From: Myxococcota bacterium
GTDB taxonomy: Bacteria > Myxococcota_A > UBA796 > UBA2385
Direction of reading: 5' to 3'
Length of the DNA stretch: 43,878 nt
Assembly: GCA_023150805.1 (NCBI GenBank)
Contig: JAKLKF010000061.1
Location: 1 to 43,878, forward strand
The position numbers and the translations under genes are program-made. This document shows, piece by piece, positions 24,862-32,841 of the stretch (the first letter of the stretch is position 1; every line of letters begins with the position of its first letter). The notes beneath the pieces were generated by a model that was given only the letters and a program-made list of their open reading frames with translations, did no database searches and was not told the origin of the DNA.

Positions 24862-25758
24862 GTGAACATCGGCATCCTCGGGAGCGGCAACTGGGGCCGC
24901 GCCCTCGCCACGCTGGCCGCCGAGGCCGGCAACCGCGCCCGCATCGGCTACCGCGGGCGGCCGCCGGGCGGCTTCCCCGGCAGCCCCAACCTGGCCGCGC
25001 TCACCGCCGAGAGCGACCTGGTCCTGGTCGCCGTGCCGCCCGCCGCCGTGCGCGAGGTGATCCGCACCGCGCGCCCCGGGCCCGGCGCCCGCGTCGTCAT
25101 CGCATGCCGCGGCCTGGAGCCCGGCACCGGCGGGTGGCTGTCGGAGATCGTGACCAGCGAGAGCGCCTGCCTGCGCGTGGGCGCCATCACCGGGCCGGCC
25201 ATCGCCAACGAGGTCACCCACCGCCGCCCGGCCGCCATGGTCGCCGCCAGCCCCTTTGAGGAGGTCGCCCTGCTGGCCCAGCAGGCCCTGCACAGCCCGA
25301 TCTGCCGCATCTACACGAGCCGCGACCTGCGCGGGGTCGAGCTGGCCGGCGCGGCGGTCAGCGTGCTGTCGGTCGCCGTGGGCGTGGCCGACGGCCTCAA
25401 GCTGGGCGTGGGCGTGCGGGCGGTCATCGTGACCCGCGGCATCGCCGAGGTCGTGCGGCTGGGCCGGGCGCTGGGCGCCGACGCCGAGACCTTTCGCGGC
25501 CTGGCCGGCGTCGGCGACCTGGTCGCGGCCGCCGGCCTGCCCGACCACCCGGGCACCGCCGCGGGCCTGCGGCTGGCCCAGGGCGGAGTGGCCGACCCCG
25601 ACACCCGGACCAAGGCCGAGGCGATGGTGGCGCTGGGCCGCCGCTACAAGGTCGAGCTGCCCCTCTGCGAGGCGGTGGCCGAGATCACGGCCGGCAAGCT
25701 CAAGGCGCGGCTGGCCATCGACGGCCTGATGCGCCGCGAGGCGACGAAGGAGGTCTGA
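24862..25758 (+). CDS. GpsA-like dehydrogenase lacking the catalytic lysines
   Basis: 298 residues with the overall layout of NAD(P)-dependent glycerol-3-phosphate dehydrogenase: Rossmann GSGNWG (7-12), TGPAIANEV, ADGLKLGVGVRAVIVTRGIAE and LAGVGDL. Key positions differ. The KG motif after the second strand is CRGLE, with Arg83 for Lys. The catalytic LKN motif is AAVS, with Val166 for the general-base Lys. The SRN segment after GDL is replaced by LPDHPGTAAG. Cofactor binding seems kept, but the glycerol-3-phosphate chemistry should not work as in GpsA. GTG 24862 follows GGAGACCTC. It is cytoplasmic and is read with the PlsB-like gene 40 bases upstream; it could make an alternative acyl acceptor (inference). 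Confidence 0.8.
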   Translation: MNIGILGSGNWGRALATLAAEAGNRARIGYRGRPPGGFPGSPNLAALTAESDLVLVAVPPAAVREVIRTARPGPGARVVIACRGLEPGTGGWLSEIVTSESACLRVGAITGPAIANEVTHRRPAAMVAASPFEEVALLAQQALHSPICRIYTSRDLRGVELAGAAVSVLSVAVGVADGLKLGVGVRAVIVTRGIAEVVRLGRALGADAETFRGLAGVGDLVAAAGLPDHPGTAAGLRLAQGGVADPDTRTKAEAMVALGRRYKVELPLCEAVAEITAGKLKARLAIDGLMRREATKEV

Positions 25759-25776
25759 GCGGCCGGAGGTGGCAGG

Positions 25777-26910
25777 TCAGAAGGTGCCCAGCGTGCCCGG
25801 CCAGCCGACCTCCAGGCCCAGGACCCAGGCCGGCTCGGTCGGCAGCCAGCTCAGGCGCAGCCCGACCGCGCGGGTGGACAGCCGGCCGGTCAGCCCCGGC
25901 GACAAGGGCCGCGGGCGCTGCACGGTCCACAGGCGCAGCGCGTCGTCGGCGCCGTCGTCCGCGCCCTCGCTCTCGGCCGTGACGTCGACGAGCTGCCAGG
26001 CGCCGCCCCCCAGCTCGACCGTGGTGCTCCACGGGCCCTGGCCCAGCCGCTGCCGCAGGGCCAGGCTTGCGTCGAGGGACTGGAAGGTCGCCCCCCCCCA
26101 GGACAGCGCCTGCCCCCGCGCGTCCAGCGGCAGCGCGGCGCCCATGCCCAGGACCAGCCGATCCCGCAGGGCCAGCTCGCCCCGAAGCCCCGCCGACCGC
26201 GCGGCGCGCGAGATCACCGGCGAGGGCAGGTGCACCCCCAGCCCCACCGTGCCCCCCAGGCGGCGCGCCCCCGTCGGCGCGGAGACCAGCGCGCGCAGGC
26301 GGTCGACGGGGGCCAGGAAGGCGAGCCCCTCGCCCGGCAGCTTGCGCGAGACGATGCCGACGATGGCGCCCTGCTCGTCGAGCACCGGTCCGCCCGAGGT
26401 GCCCGGGTTCAGGGCGGCGTCGGTCTGGATCAGCCGCTCGCCGACGGCGCTCACGAGGCCCTGGGCCACCGACCAGGACAGCGTCCCGGCGAAGGCGCCG
26501 CTGCCGGGCGGCGCGCCGCCGAAGGGGTGGCCGATCGCGAGGACGGACAGCCCGGGCCGCACCACCTCTGCGCGCAGCGGGCGAGGGGCGCGCCCGGCCA
26601 GCCCCTCGACCCGCAGCAGGGCCAGGTCGTCGCGCGGCGAGGTGGCGACCACCCGCGACGGCAGCGGCGGCCCGCCCCGCGCCTCGACCCGGGGCCGGCG
26701 CGGCCCCGCGACGCAGTGGTAGGCGGTGGCCACGGTGCCCTGGTCGTCCACCAGCACCCCGGTGCAGGCGGCGCCCCCGGTGGTCAGGCGCACCACGCTC
26801 TCCGACCAGGCGGCGACCGCCTCGGGCTGCCAGGCCCGGGCCGGCCGCGGCAGCAGCAGGGTCCACAGGGCCAGGCACAGGGCCGGCAGGCGCGGCAGGG
26901 TGGGGCGCAC
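25777..26910 (-). CDS. Trypsin-like serine protease with beta-barrel-like tail
   Basis: 377 residues. A signal peptide (to about Ala26) leads to an HtrA-type protease domain: His65 in TAYHCVAG, Asp94/95 in RDDLALLRV and Ser172 in NPGTSGGPV, all intact. Cys49 and Cys66 could form a disulfide. There is no PDZ domain. Residues about 215-377 are alternating strands (RGELALRDRLVLGMGAALPL, WSTTVELGGGAWQLVDV) ending GWPGTLGTF, with a terminal Phe like outer-membrane barrels. The protease may thus be held at the outer membrane by its own tail. GTG 26910 has no Shine-Dalgarno site; TACGGG lies 5 nt upstream. It is convergent with the GpsA-like gene and divergent from the parvulin lipoprotein. Confidence 0.75.
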   Translation of the reverse strand: MRPTLPRLPALCLALWTLLLPRPARAWQPEAVAAWSESVVRLTTGGAACTGVLVDDQGTVATAYHCVAGPRRPRVEARGGPPLPSRVVATSPRDDLALLRVEGLAGRAPRPLRAEVVRPGLSVLAIGHPFGGAPPGSGAFAGTLSWSVAQGLVSAVGERLIQTDAALNPGTSGGPVLDEQGAIVGIVSRKLPGEGLAFLAPVDRLRALVSAPTGARRLGGTVGLGVHLPSPVISRAARSAGLRGELALRDRLVLGMGAALPLDARGQALSWGGATFQSLDASLALRQRLGQGPWSTTVELGGGAWQLVDVTAESEGADDGADDALRLWTVQRPRPLSPGLTGRLSTRAVGLRLSWLPTEPAWVLGLEVGWPGTLGTF

Positions 26911-26985
26911 GCGAGCCCGTAGCGCCCGGCCGCGTCCGCGCCCAGCCGGGCGAGGTGGGCCCGCCCCGCGTTAGGGCACCGGCCC

Positions 26986-27771
26986 ATGAGCCCCTCCTTC
27001 CTCGCCCTCGCGACCCTGCTCCTCGCCTGCCAGGATCCGCCCGCCCCGCCGGCCGCGCCCCCGGCCGCCGAAGAGGCCCCCGCGCCCGCGCCCTCGCCGG
27101 TGCCCTCGACCTTCGTGGGGGCCCCCCGCCCCGACCGCGCCGCCGCGCGCCACATCCTCATCACCTACTCGGGCAGCGTCGCCGCCGGGCCCGAGGTCAA
27201 GCGCACCGAGCACGAGGCGCGGGTCCTGGCCGAGCAGCTCCGCCAGCGGGTGATCAACGGCGAGGACTTCGCCTCGCTGGCGCGGGTGCACAGCGACGAC
27301 AGCACCAAGACGCGCGGCGGCGATCTCGGCGCCTTCGGCAAGGGCGCGATGGTCGAGGCCTTCGAGCAGGCCGTCTTCGCGCTGGACCCCAACCTGGGCC
27401 TGTCCGACGTCGTCCAGACGCCCTTCGGCTTCCACGTGATCCAGCGCTACCCGCTGGAGGAGATCCGGGTGGCCCAGGTGCTCGTCCAGCACGTCGGCGT
27501 CGAGCGCACCGCCAGCCAGCGGTCGGCGGACGAGGCGCGCGCCCGCGCCGAGCAGGCCCGGGCCCGCCTGGTCGCCGGCGAGCCCTTCGACGCCGTCGTC
27601 AAGGAGCTGTCCGACGGGCCCAGCGCCTCGCGCGGCGGCGACCTGGGCTGGTTCCAGCGGGGCCAGATGCTGCCGCAGTTCGACCAGGCGGCCTTCGCCC
27701 TGGCGCCCGGGCAGGTCAGCGAGCTGGTGGAGAGCCCGCTGGGCTTCCACGTCATCGTGCGCCTGGAGTAG
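26986..27771 (+). CDS. Lipoprotein with two parvulin peptidyl-prolyl isomerase domains
   Basis: 261 residues. The lipoprotein signal is very short, ending at Cys15 (TLLLAC), then a Pro/Ala linker (to about 50). Two parvulin domains follow, about 52-150 and 158-261. Each has the start ARHILI or VAQVLVQH, a central SRGGDLG/TRGGDLG and an end PFGFHVIQR/PLGFHVIVR. PrsA- and SurA-type isomerases fold exported or outer-membrane proteins, so a periplasmic chaperone role is likely, perhaps for the many barrels and lipoproteins nearby. The ATG is 8 nt after TAGGGC with no Shine-Dalgarno site. It is convergent with the thioredoxin-fold lipoprotein, 27 bases away. Confidence 0.88.
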   Translation: MSPSFLALATLLLACQDPPAPPAAPPAAEEAPAPAPSPVPSTFVGAPRPDRAAARHILITYSGSVAAGPEVKRTEHEARVLAEQLRQRVINGEDFASLARVHSDDSTKTRGGDLGAFGKGAMVEAFEQAVFALDPNLGLSDVVQTPFGFHVIQRYPLEEIRVAQVLVQHVGVERTASQRSADEARARAEQARARLVAGEPFDAVVKELSDGPSASRGGDLGWFQRGQMLPQFDQAAFALAPGQVSELVESPLGFHVIVRLE

Positions 27772-27798
27772 GCCCGGCCCCCAGCGGACCGGCTGGCC

Positions 27799-28395
27799 CT
27801 ACAGCAGCGCCTCGACCGCGGCGCGGATCGCCGCGTCGGTGGCCGGGTTGACCTGGTCCACCGCGATCCGCATCTGGCGGTCGATGACGTACAGCCGCGG
27901 GTAGGTGGCGTCCGGCGCCATCTCGTAGGAGCGCCCCGCGTCGTCGAGCAGCACCGGGGCCTCGATCTCGTGGTCGCTGGCCCAGCGCTGCACGTCGGCC
28001 AGGTCGGGCACCTGGCCGATGTCGTCCTCGGGCAGCAGGGTCAGGTACATGAAGCCCTGGTCCTGGTACTCGTGCCAGGTCTCGGTCACCTCGTCGGCCA
28101 GCGCGACGCAGGGCCCGCACCACATGGTGCTGATGTCGATGACGATGACCGATCCGTAGAACTGCCACAGGGACACCATGTCCCCGTGCTGGTCCATCAG
28201 CAGGAAGTCGGGCGCGACCTGGCCCTCGCCGTGTCCCTCCCCGACCAGGCCGGCGGGCGGGCTGGACATGGACCAGGTGTTGTCCGGAGCGACCCAGGAG
28301 CCCGCGCCGGTGTCGTCGCCCGGCGAGGTCAGCTCGGGCACGCAGCCCGTCGCAAGCAGCGGGATCCAGGGCAGACAGGTCGAAGCGATGCGCAT
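27799..28395 (-). CDS. Thioredoxin-fold (TlpA/redoxin-like) lipoprotein
   Basis: 198 residues. The signal ends at Cys18 (LLATGC), then a GDDTG linker. The thioredoxin-like domain begins near APDFLLMDQHGDMVSLWQFYG and holds the active site WCGPC (Cys93, Cys96) after a VIVIDIST strand, with a cis-Pro strand ATYPRLYVID. TlpA/ResA-type proteins reduce cysteine pairs in exported or haem-binding proteins; here it should act in the periplasm, lipid anchored. ATG 28395 is preceded by GAGGAG, and TATGCT (28416-28421, minus strand) lies 20 nt upstream. It diverges from the glutamate-cysteine ligase gene, so both divergent genes deal with thiols, which may be meaningful or chance. Confidence 0.85.
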   Translation of the reverse strand: MRIASTCLPWIPLLATGCVPELTSPGDDTGAGSWVAPDNTWSMSSPPAGLVGEGHGEGQVAPDFLLMDQHGDMVSLWQFYGSVIVIDISTMWCGPCVALADEVTETWHEYQDQGFMYLTLLPEDDIGQVPDLADVQRWASDHEIEAPVLLDDAGRSYEMAPDATYPRLYVIDRQMRIAVDQVNPATDAAIRAAVEALL

Positions 28396-28415
28396 CCCTT
28401 GCTCCTCTTCGACCC

Positions 28416-28421
28416 AGCATA
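28416..28421 (-). promoter_or_regulatory. -10-like hexamer TATGCT
   Basis: On the minus strand GGGTATGCTGGG precedes a GAGGAG ribosome site and ATG 28395. The hexamer matches the TAnnnT pattern seen at other starts in the window. Confidence 0.4.
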
Positions 28422-28532
28422 CCCGGTCGTCGCCGCGCCGGTCGGCACCTCCGCGCGGCGGAGATATGCCGCGGACGCGCCAGCGTGGGCGCCCCGCCCC
28501 GGGGCCCCAAGTGCCGGCCCCACGAGGTCGGG

Positions 28533-29843
28533 ATGTCGTCGGAACGCGTACAGCAGGAGCAGCTCGTCGCCACCTTCGAGGGCTACGCCCAGCCCCGGGA
28601 GCGCTGGCTGGTCGGCGGCGAGTTCGAGCGGACCGTCGTCCGGTCGGACGGCCGTCCGGTGGGCTACTTCGAGCCCGACGGCATCCGCTGGATCCTCGAC
28701 CGCCTGGCCCGACGCGACGGTTGGGACGAGGAGTACGAGGGCGACCACCCCATCGCCCTGTGGAAGGACGGCGCCAGCATCACGCTCGAGCCCGGCGGGC
28801 AGGTCGAGCTGTCCGGTGCGCCGCATCGCAGCCTGGGCGCGCTGGCGCAGGAGCTGCGAGACAACCGCCAGGCCATGCTGGAGGTGGTCGAGGGCCACGA
28901 CCTGCGCTGGATCGCCGCCGGCCTGACCCCGGTCGCCGACATCGAGGACGTGCCCTGGGTGCCCAAGGGCCGCTACGACGTGATGCGGCGCTTCCTGCCG
29001 CTCTACGGCGACCTGGCCCACTACATGATGAAGGGCACGGCCTCCGTCCAGGTCAACTTCGACTTCGGCGACGAGGCGGACTGCGCCCGCAAGGTCCAGC
29101 TCTCGGCCGGCATGGCGCCCCTCACCACCGCCATCTTCGCCCACTCGCCGCTCTACAAGAACCAGTGGACCGGCTTCAAGAGCTACCGAGCCCACATCTG
29201 GACGCGCACCGACCCGCGCCGCACCGGCTTCCCGCCCGCGCTGCTGCACGGCTACAGCCACCAGGGCTGGGTCGACTACCTGCTCGACGTCCCGATGATG
29301 TTCTACAAGTACGGCGGCACCTGGAAGCCCGCCGAGGGGCGCACCTTCCGCGACTACATGGCCCACGGCCACGAGGGGCACTTCCCCGACGCCAAGGAGT
29401 GGGAGCTGCACCAGACCAGCGTCTTCCCCGAGGTGCGGGTCAAGCGGACCATCGAGATCCGCAGCGCGGACTGCGTCGACGCCGACCTGGCCGTCGCCTT
29501 CTGCGCCTTCTTCACGGGCCTGCTCTACGACGACGGCGCGCTCGGCGAGGGGCTCGCCCTGATCGAGGACTTCGAGCGCGAGGGCACGCCGACGCAGCGC
29601 CTGGCCCTGGCCTCGCGCGACGCGCTGGACGCCACGGTCGGCGGGCGCAAGCTGGCCGACTGGGCCCGCGATCTGGGCGCCATCGCCGACCGGGGCCTGC
29701 GCCGGGTCCAGCCCGCCGACGCGCACCTGCTGCAGCCCCTGCTGGCCCGGCTGGACGTCGGCCGCTGCCCGGCCGACGACCTGTTGGACGCCTGGCGGGC
29801 CAACCCGGATCCCCGGGCGGTGGTCGAAGCCGTCCGGTACTGA
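28533..29843 (+). CDS. gshA: Glutamate-cysteine ligase, plant/proteobacterial type
   Basis: 436 residues, the usual size for the plant-type ligase. It joins glutamate and cysteine with ATP, the first step of glutathione synthesis, in the cytoplasm. The N-terminal GGEFERTVV and ITLEPGGQVELSGAP are the substrate and ATP signature of this family; MMKGTASVQVNFDF, SPLYKNQWTGFKSYRAHIW and TIEIRSADC are further conserved segments. ATG 28533 has GAGG upstream; a GATATGCC stretch in the divergent spacer could be its promoter. No gshB is present next to it, so glutathione synthetase must lie elsewhere, or the product could serve another gamma-glutamyl thiol. Confidence 0.93.
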   Translation: MSSERVQQEQLVATFEGYAQPRERWLVGGEFERTVVRSDGRPVGYFEPDGIRWILDRLARRDGWDEEYEGDHPIALWKDGASITLEPGGQVELSGAPHRSLGALAQELRDNRQAMLEVVEGHDLRWIAAGLTPVADIEDVPWVPKGRYDVMRRFLPLYGDLAHYMMKGTASVQVNFDFGDEADCARKVQLSAGMAPLTTAIFAHSPLYKNQWTGFKSYRAHIWTRTDPRRTGFPPALLHGYSHQGWVDYLLDVPMMFYKYGGTWKPAEGRTFRDYMAHGHEGHFPDAKEWELHQTSVFPEVRVKRTIEIRSADCVDADLAVAFCAFFTGLLYDDGALGEGLALIEDFEREGTPTQRLALASRDALDATVGGRKLADWARDLGAIADRGLRRVQPADAHLLQPLLARLDVGRCPADDLLDAWRANPDPRAVVEAVRY

Positions 29844-29849
29844 CGGGGG

Positions 29850-29855
29850 TAGAAT
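29850..29855 (+). promoter_or_regulatory. -10-like hexamer TAGAAT
   Basis: GGGTAGAATGACC lies just past the ligase stop and about 105 nt before the CpaE-like start at 29960. If used, it gives a roughly 100-nt leader; the leader has only short, weak hairpins (for example CCGGG with CCCGG near 29862). Confidence 0.35.
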
Positions 29856-29959
29856 GACCTGCCGGGCACCGACCCGGTGGCTCCCATCCGCCTCCCGAGG
29901 ACCGCCTTGCGATCGCCCGGCACCGCAACCATGGGCCCGTGCCCGTCCCCGGAGCGGCG

Positions 29960-31105
29960 ATGCGCCTGCTGATCGCGGGCCTCTCCGAGGCCGACAGCAA
30001 GATCATCTTCGACGCGCTGCGCCCGGTCGTCGAGCACGGCGGCGCCCTGCCGGACTGGCGCCACCTGGAGAAGGCCGTCGAGCAGGCGCGCCCCGAGGCG
30101 GTGCTGCTCTACCTGGGGGCCCGCCCCGGCCAGGCCCTGGCCATGGCGCGACGAATCATGACGGTCTACCCGAACGTGCAGTTCGTCGGGCTGGCCGACG
30201 CCGAGACGCCCGAGCTGGTGCAGCTCGCCGCCGAGGCCGGGCTGGCGGACCTGGCCGTCCTGTCCAACGGCACGGCCGACCTGATCGGCGCCCTGCACCG
30301 CCTGGCCGCCCGCAAGGCCGAGGCCCACGTCGCCGATGGCATGGTGATCGCGCTGATCGGCGCCAAGGGCGGCGTGGGCACCACCACGCTGGCCATCAAC
30401 CTGGCCGCCGAGCTGGCGGCGGACCCCAAGGCCGCAGTCATCCTGGTCGACCTGCACCTGTACCTGGGCGACGTCGCGGCCAACCTCGACCTGGTGCCCG
30501 ACCCCTCGGCGCTGTGGTTCCTGACCCGCGGCGGGCAGGCGAACGGCAGGATGTGGACCGCCGGACCGCCGACCCACCGGGCCGGCTTCCGGGTGCTGGG
30601 GCTGGACGGCGACCTGCGCAACGCCGAGCAGGCCAACGCCGAGCAGGTGGTCTTCCTGCTCGACGCCCTGCGCACCCACTACGACTACGTCGTCATCGAC
30701 TGCGGCAGCAACCTGGGCGAGATCAGCCTGGCGGCCTGCTCCGCCGCCGACCAGCGCTTCATCGTGCTCACCGACGAGCTGTCCTCCCTGCTGGGCGCGC
30801 GGCGGCGCGTGATCGCCCTCCAGGCGCTGGAGCTGCCCTCGCCCGTGGCCGGCGGCCTGCTCAACCGCAGCGCCGCCGGGGCCGACCTGCCCGCCATCGA
30901 GGACGCCTCGGGTCTGAAGATCGTGGGGCGGGTGTCCAACGCCTGGCGCGACGTGTACGGGGCGATGGAGCGTGCCCAGGTGCTGCGCGAGGCGGCGCCC
31001 TCCTCCGCCGTACGGGGCGACATCGCGCGTCTCGCGCAGATGATCGGCGGACACGACGTCTCGGACACGCGCAAGAAGAAAGCGTTCTTCAGCTTCTTCC
31101 GTTAG
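29960..31105 (+). CDS. CpaE/TadZ-like ATPase
   Basis: 381 residues. Residues 1-120 resemble a response-regulator receiver fold without obvious phosphate-accepting Asp, as in TadZ/CpaE. Residues about 128-370 are a MinD/ParA-type ATPase with the deviant Walker A loop GAKGGVGTTT (signature Lys136) and VDLHLYLGDVAANLDL, then VVIDCGSNL as Walker B. CpaE/TadZ localises tight-adherence pilus machinery at the pole. No tad or pilin genes are in this window, so it is an orphan here. The C-terminus is basic and aromatic (KKKAFFSFFR), perhaps a membrane-touching helix. ATG 29960 is chosen for CCGGAG upstream. lpxA begins 9 bases after its stop. Confidence 0.8.
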   Translation: MRLLIAGLSEADSKIIFDALRPVVEHGGALPDWRHLEKAVEQARPEAVLLYLGARPGQALAMARRIMTVYPNVQFVGLADAETPELVQLAAEAGLADLAVLSNGTADLIGALHRLAARKAEAHVADGMVIALIGAKGGVGTTTLAINLAAELAADPKAAVILVDLHLYLGDVAANLDLVPDPSALWFLTRGGQANGRMWTAGPPTHRAGFRVLGLDGDLRNAEQANAEQVVFLLDALRTHYDYVVIDCGSNLGEISLAACSAADQRFIVLTDELSSLLGARRRVIALQALELPSPVAGGLLNRSAAGADLPAIEDASGLKIVGRVSNAWRDVYGAMERAQVLREAAPSSAVRGDIARLAQMIGGHDVSDTRKKKAFFSFFR

Positions 31106-31114
31106 CCTGCGCCC

Positions 31115-31918
31115 ATGTCCATCCACCCGACCGCCATCGTCGACCCTCGCGCCGAGCTCGCCTCCACCGTCGAGGTCGGCCCCTTCGCCATCATCGGCCC
31201 CGGCGTGGTGCTCCACGACGAGGTCAAGGTCGGCGCGCACTCGGTGGTGACGGGCCCGACCGTGCTCGGCGCGCGCACCCAGGTCTTCCACCACGCCGTC
31301 ATCGGGGAAGACCCGCAGGACAAGAAGTACCGGGGCGAGCCGACCCGCCTGATCGTGGGCACGGACAACATCTTCCGCGAGTTCTCCACCGCCAACCGCG
31401 GGACGATCCAGGGTGGCGGCGAGACCCGCATCGGCGACCACAACCTGTTCATGGCCTACACCCACGTCGCGCACGACTGCGTGGTGGGCAGCCACTGCGT
31501 CTTCGCGAACTGCGCCAGCCTGGCGGGCCACGTCGAGGTGCAGGACCACGCCGTGTTGGGCGGGCTGTCCGGCATCCACCAGTTCACCCGGGTCGGGCGC
31601 TGCGCGATGATCGGCGGCGGCGGCATGGTCGCCCAGGACGTCCCGCCCTTCACCATCGCCCAGGGCGACCGGGCGCGGCTCTTCGGCCTGAACATCGTGG
31701 GCCTGCGCCGGGTCGGCTACAAGCTCGAGGTCATCACCGCCCTGCGCAACGCCTACCGCGAGCTGTTCCACCAGGGCACGCCCCTGCGCATCGCGCTGGA
31801 GCAGGTGCGCGAGGTCTACGCCGAGGTGCCCGAGGTGGGCGAGCTGGTCACCTTCATCGAGACCAGCCGCCGCGGCGTCTGCCGGTCGGTCGGCGCCGAG
31901 CCCCAGCCCGAGGGCTGA
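31115..31918 (+). CDS. lpxA: UDP-N-acetylglucosamine acyltransferase LpxA
   Basis: 267 residues, the normal length. LpxA adds the first hydroxyacyl chain of lipid A from acyl-ACP to UDP-GlcNAc (or UDP-GlcNAc3N) in the cytoplasm. Left-handed helix hexapeptides are clear from IHPTAIVDPRAEL onward. The catalytic HVAHDC gives His120, and VHQF-like IHQF, AQDVPP and IAQGDRARLFGLN are the conserved end of the helix. The helical C-terminal domain (VGYKLEVITALRNAY) is complete. The Gly in QGD matches the Gly that permits long acyl chains in E. coli LpxA. TAGCCT, 6 nt before the ATG, overlaps the upstream stop codon. An oxidoreductase gene follows 5 bases later. Confidence 0.97.
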   Translation: MSIHPTAIVDPRAELASTVEVGPFAIIGPGVVLHDEVKVGAHSVVTGPTVLGARTQVFHHAVIGEDPQDKKYRGEPTRLIVGTDNIFREFSTANRGTIQGGGETRIGDHNLFMAYTHVAHDCVVGSHCVFANCASLAGHVEVQDHAVLGGLSGIHQFTRVGRCAMIGGGGMVAQDVPPFTIAQGDRARLFGLNIVGLRRVGYKLEVITALRNAYRELFHQGTPLRIALEQVREVYAEVPEVGELVTFIETSRRGVCRSVGAEPQPEG

Positions 31919-31923
31919 GCCCC

Positions 31924-32832
31924 ATGTCCGGGCCCCGCCTGCACGGCGCGGTGATCGGCGTCGGCCACATGGGCGGCCACCACGCGCGCAAGCTGGCCGC
32001 GCGCGACGACGTGCGCCTCTCCCTGGTCGACCCCGACAAGGGCCACCCCGGCCCGCTGCCCGACGACCTGGACTTCGCCGTCATCGCCGCCCCCACGGCC
32101 CAGCACGCCGCGCTGGCCCTGCCGCTGTTGCAGCGCGGGGTCGCCTGCCTGGTCGAGAAGCCGCTGGCCGCCTCGCTCGACGACGCCATCCACCTGGCCG
32201 CCTTCCCCCGCCTCAGCGTCGGCCACGTCGAGCGCTTCAACCCCGCCGTCACGGCCATCGGCGACGCGCGGCCCCGCTTCGTCGAGTGCACGCGCCTGTC
32301 CCCCTGGCGCGCCCCCCGCGCCGGCGCCCGGGGCACCGACGTCGACGTCGTCGCCGACCTGATGGTCCACGACCTGGACCTCGCCCGCGCCTGGCTGGGC
32401 CCTGGCCCGGTGCTGGACCTGCGCGCCGTCGGCGTCGGCGTGCTGTCCGGCGCCGCCGACATCGTCGACGTGCGCCTGGAGATCGGTCCCTCGCCGGGCT
32501 TCCCCGGCGGCGTCGCGGTCCTGCGCGCCAGCCGGGTCTCGCCGGCCGCCGTGCGCACCGCGCGCCTGTTCGAGGACGGGCGCTACTGGAGCCTGGACCT
32601 GCAGCAGCGCCAGGCCCACCGCGTGGACTGGGGCGGCGCGGCCGGCGCCGACGACCTGGCCAGCCAGCCCGTGCCGGTCCCGGCCGTCGACGCGCTGGAG
32701 GCCGAGCACCAGGCCTTCCTGGCCGCCGTCCGGGGCCAGGCACCCTTCCCCGTGCCCGGGGCCGACGCCGTCGCCGCCCTCACCCTGGTCGCACGCATCC
32801 AGCGGGCCCTGCGCCCGGCACCGGCCGCCTGA
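31924..32832 (+). CDS. Gfo/Idh/MocA oxidoreductase next to lpxA (MviM/GnnA-like)
   Basis: 302 residues. The NAD-binding start is GAVIGVGHMGGHHARKLA, followed by FAVIAAPTAQHA and VEKPLAAS, the usual EKP motif, then a C-terminal substrate domain with GHVERFNPAV and MVHDLDLARAWLG. In Acidithiobacillus and Leptospira the family member GnnA, with the aminotransferase GnnB, makes UDP-GlcNAc3N for amide-rich lipid A. In many deltaproteobacteria a member lies between lpxA and lpxB without a proved role. No aminotransferase is in this window, so the sugar-amine route cannot be claimed. It is probably co-transcribed with lpxA (5-base gap) and acts in the cytoplasm. Confidence 0.85.
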   Translation: MSGPRLHGAVIGVGHMGGHHARKLAARDDVRLSLVDPDKGHPGPLPDDLDFAVIAAPTAQHAALALPLLQRGVACLVEKPLAASLDDAIHLAAFPRLSVGHVERFNPAVTAIGDARPRFVECTRLSPWRAPRAGARGTDVDVVADLMVHDLDLARAWLGPGPVLDLRAVGVGVLSGAADIVDVRLEIGPSPGFPGGVAVLRASRVSPAAVRTARLFEDGRYWSLDLQQRQAHRVDWGGAAGADDLASQPVPVPAVDALEAEHQAFLAAVRGQAPFPVPGADAVAALTLVARIQRALRPAPAA

Positions 32833-32841
32833 GCCGCGCCC

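Noticed and set aside
27779..27797. CCAGC/GCTGG hairpin between the convergent parvulin and thioredoxin-fold genes as a terminator
   Set aside because: Only a 5-bp stem and no U-run; too weak to separate from chance in this composition.
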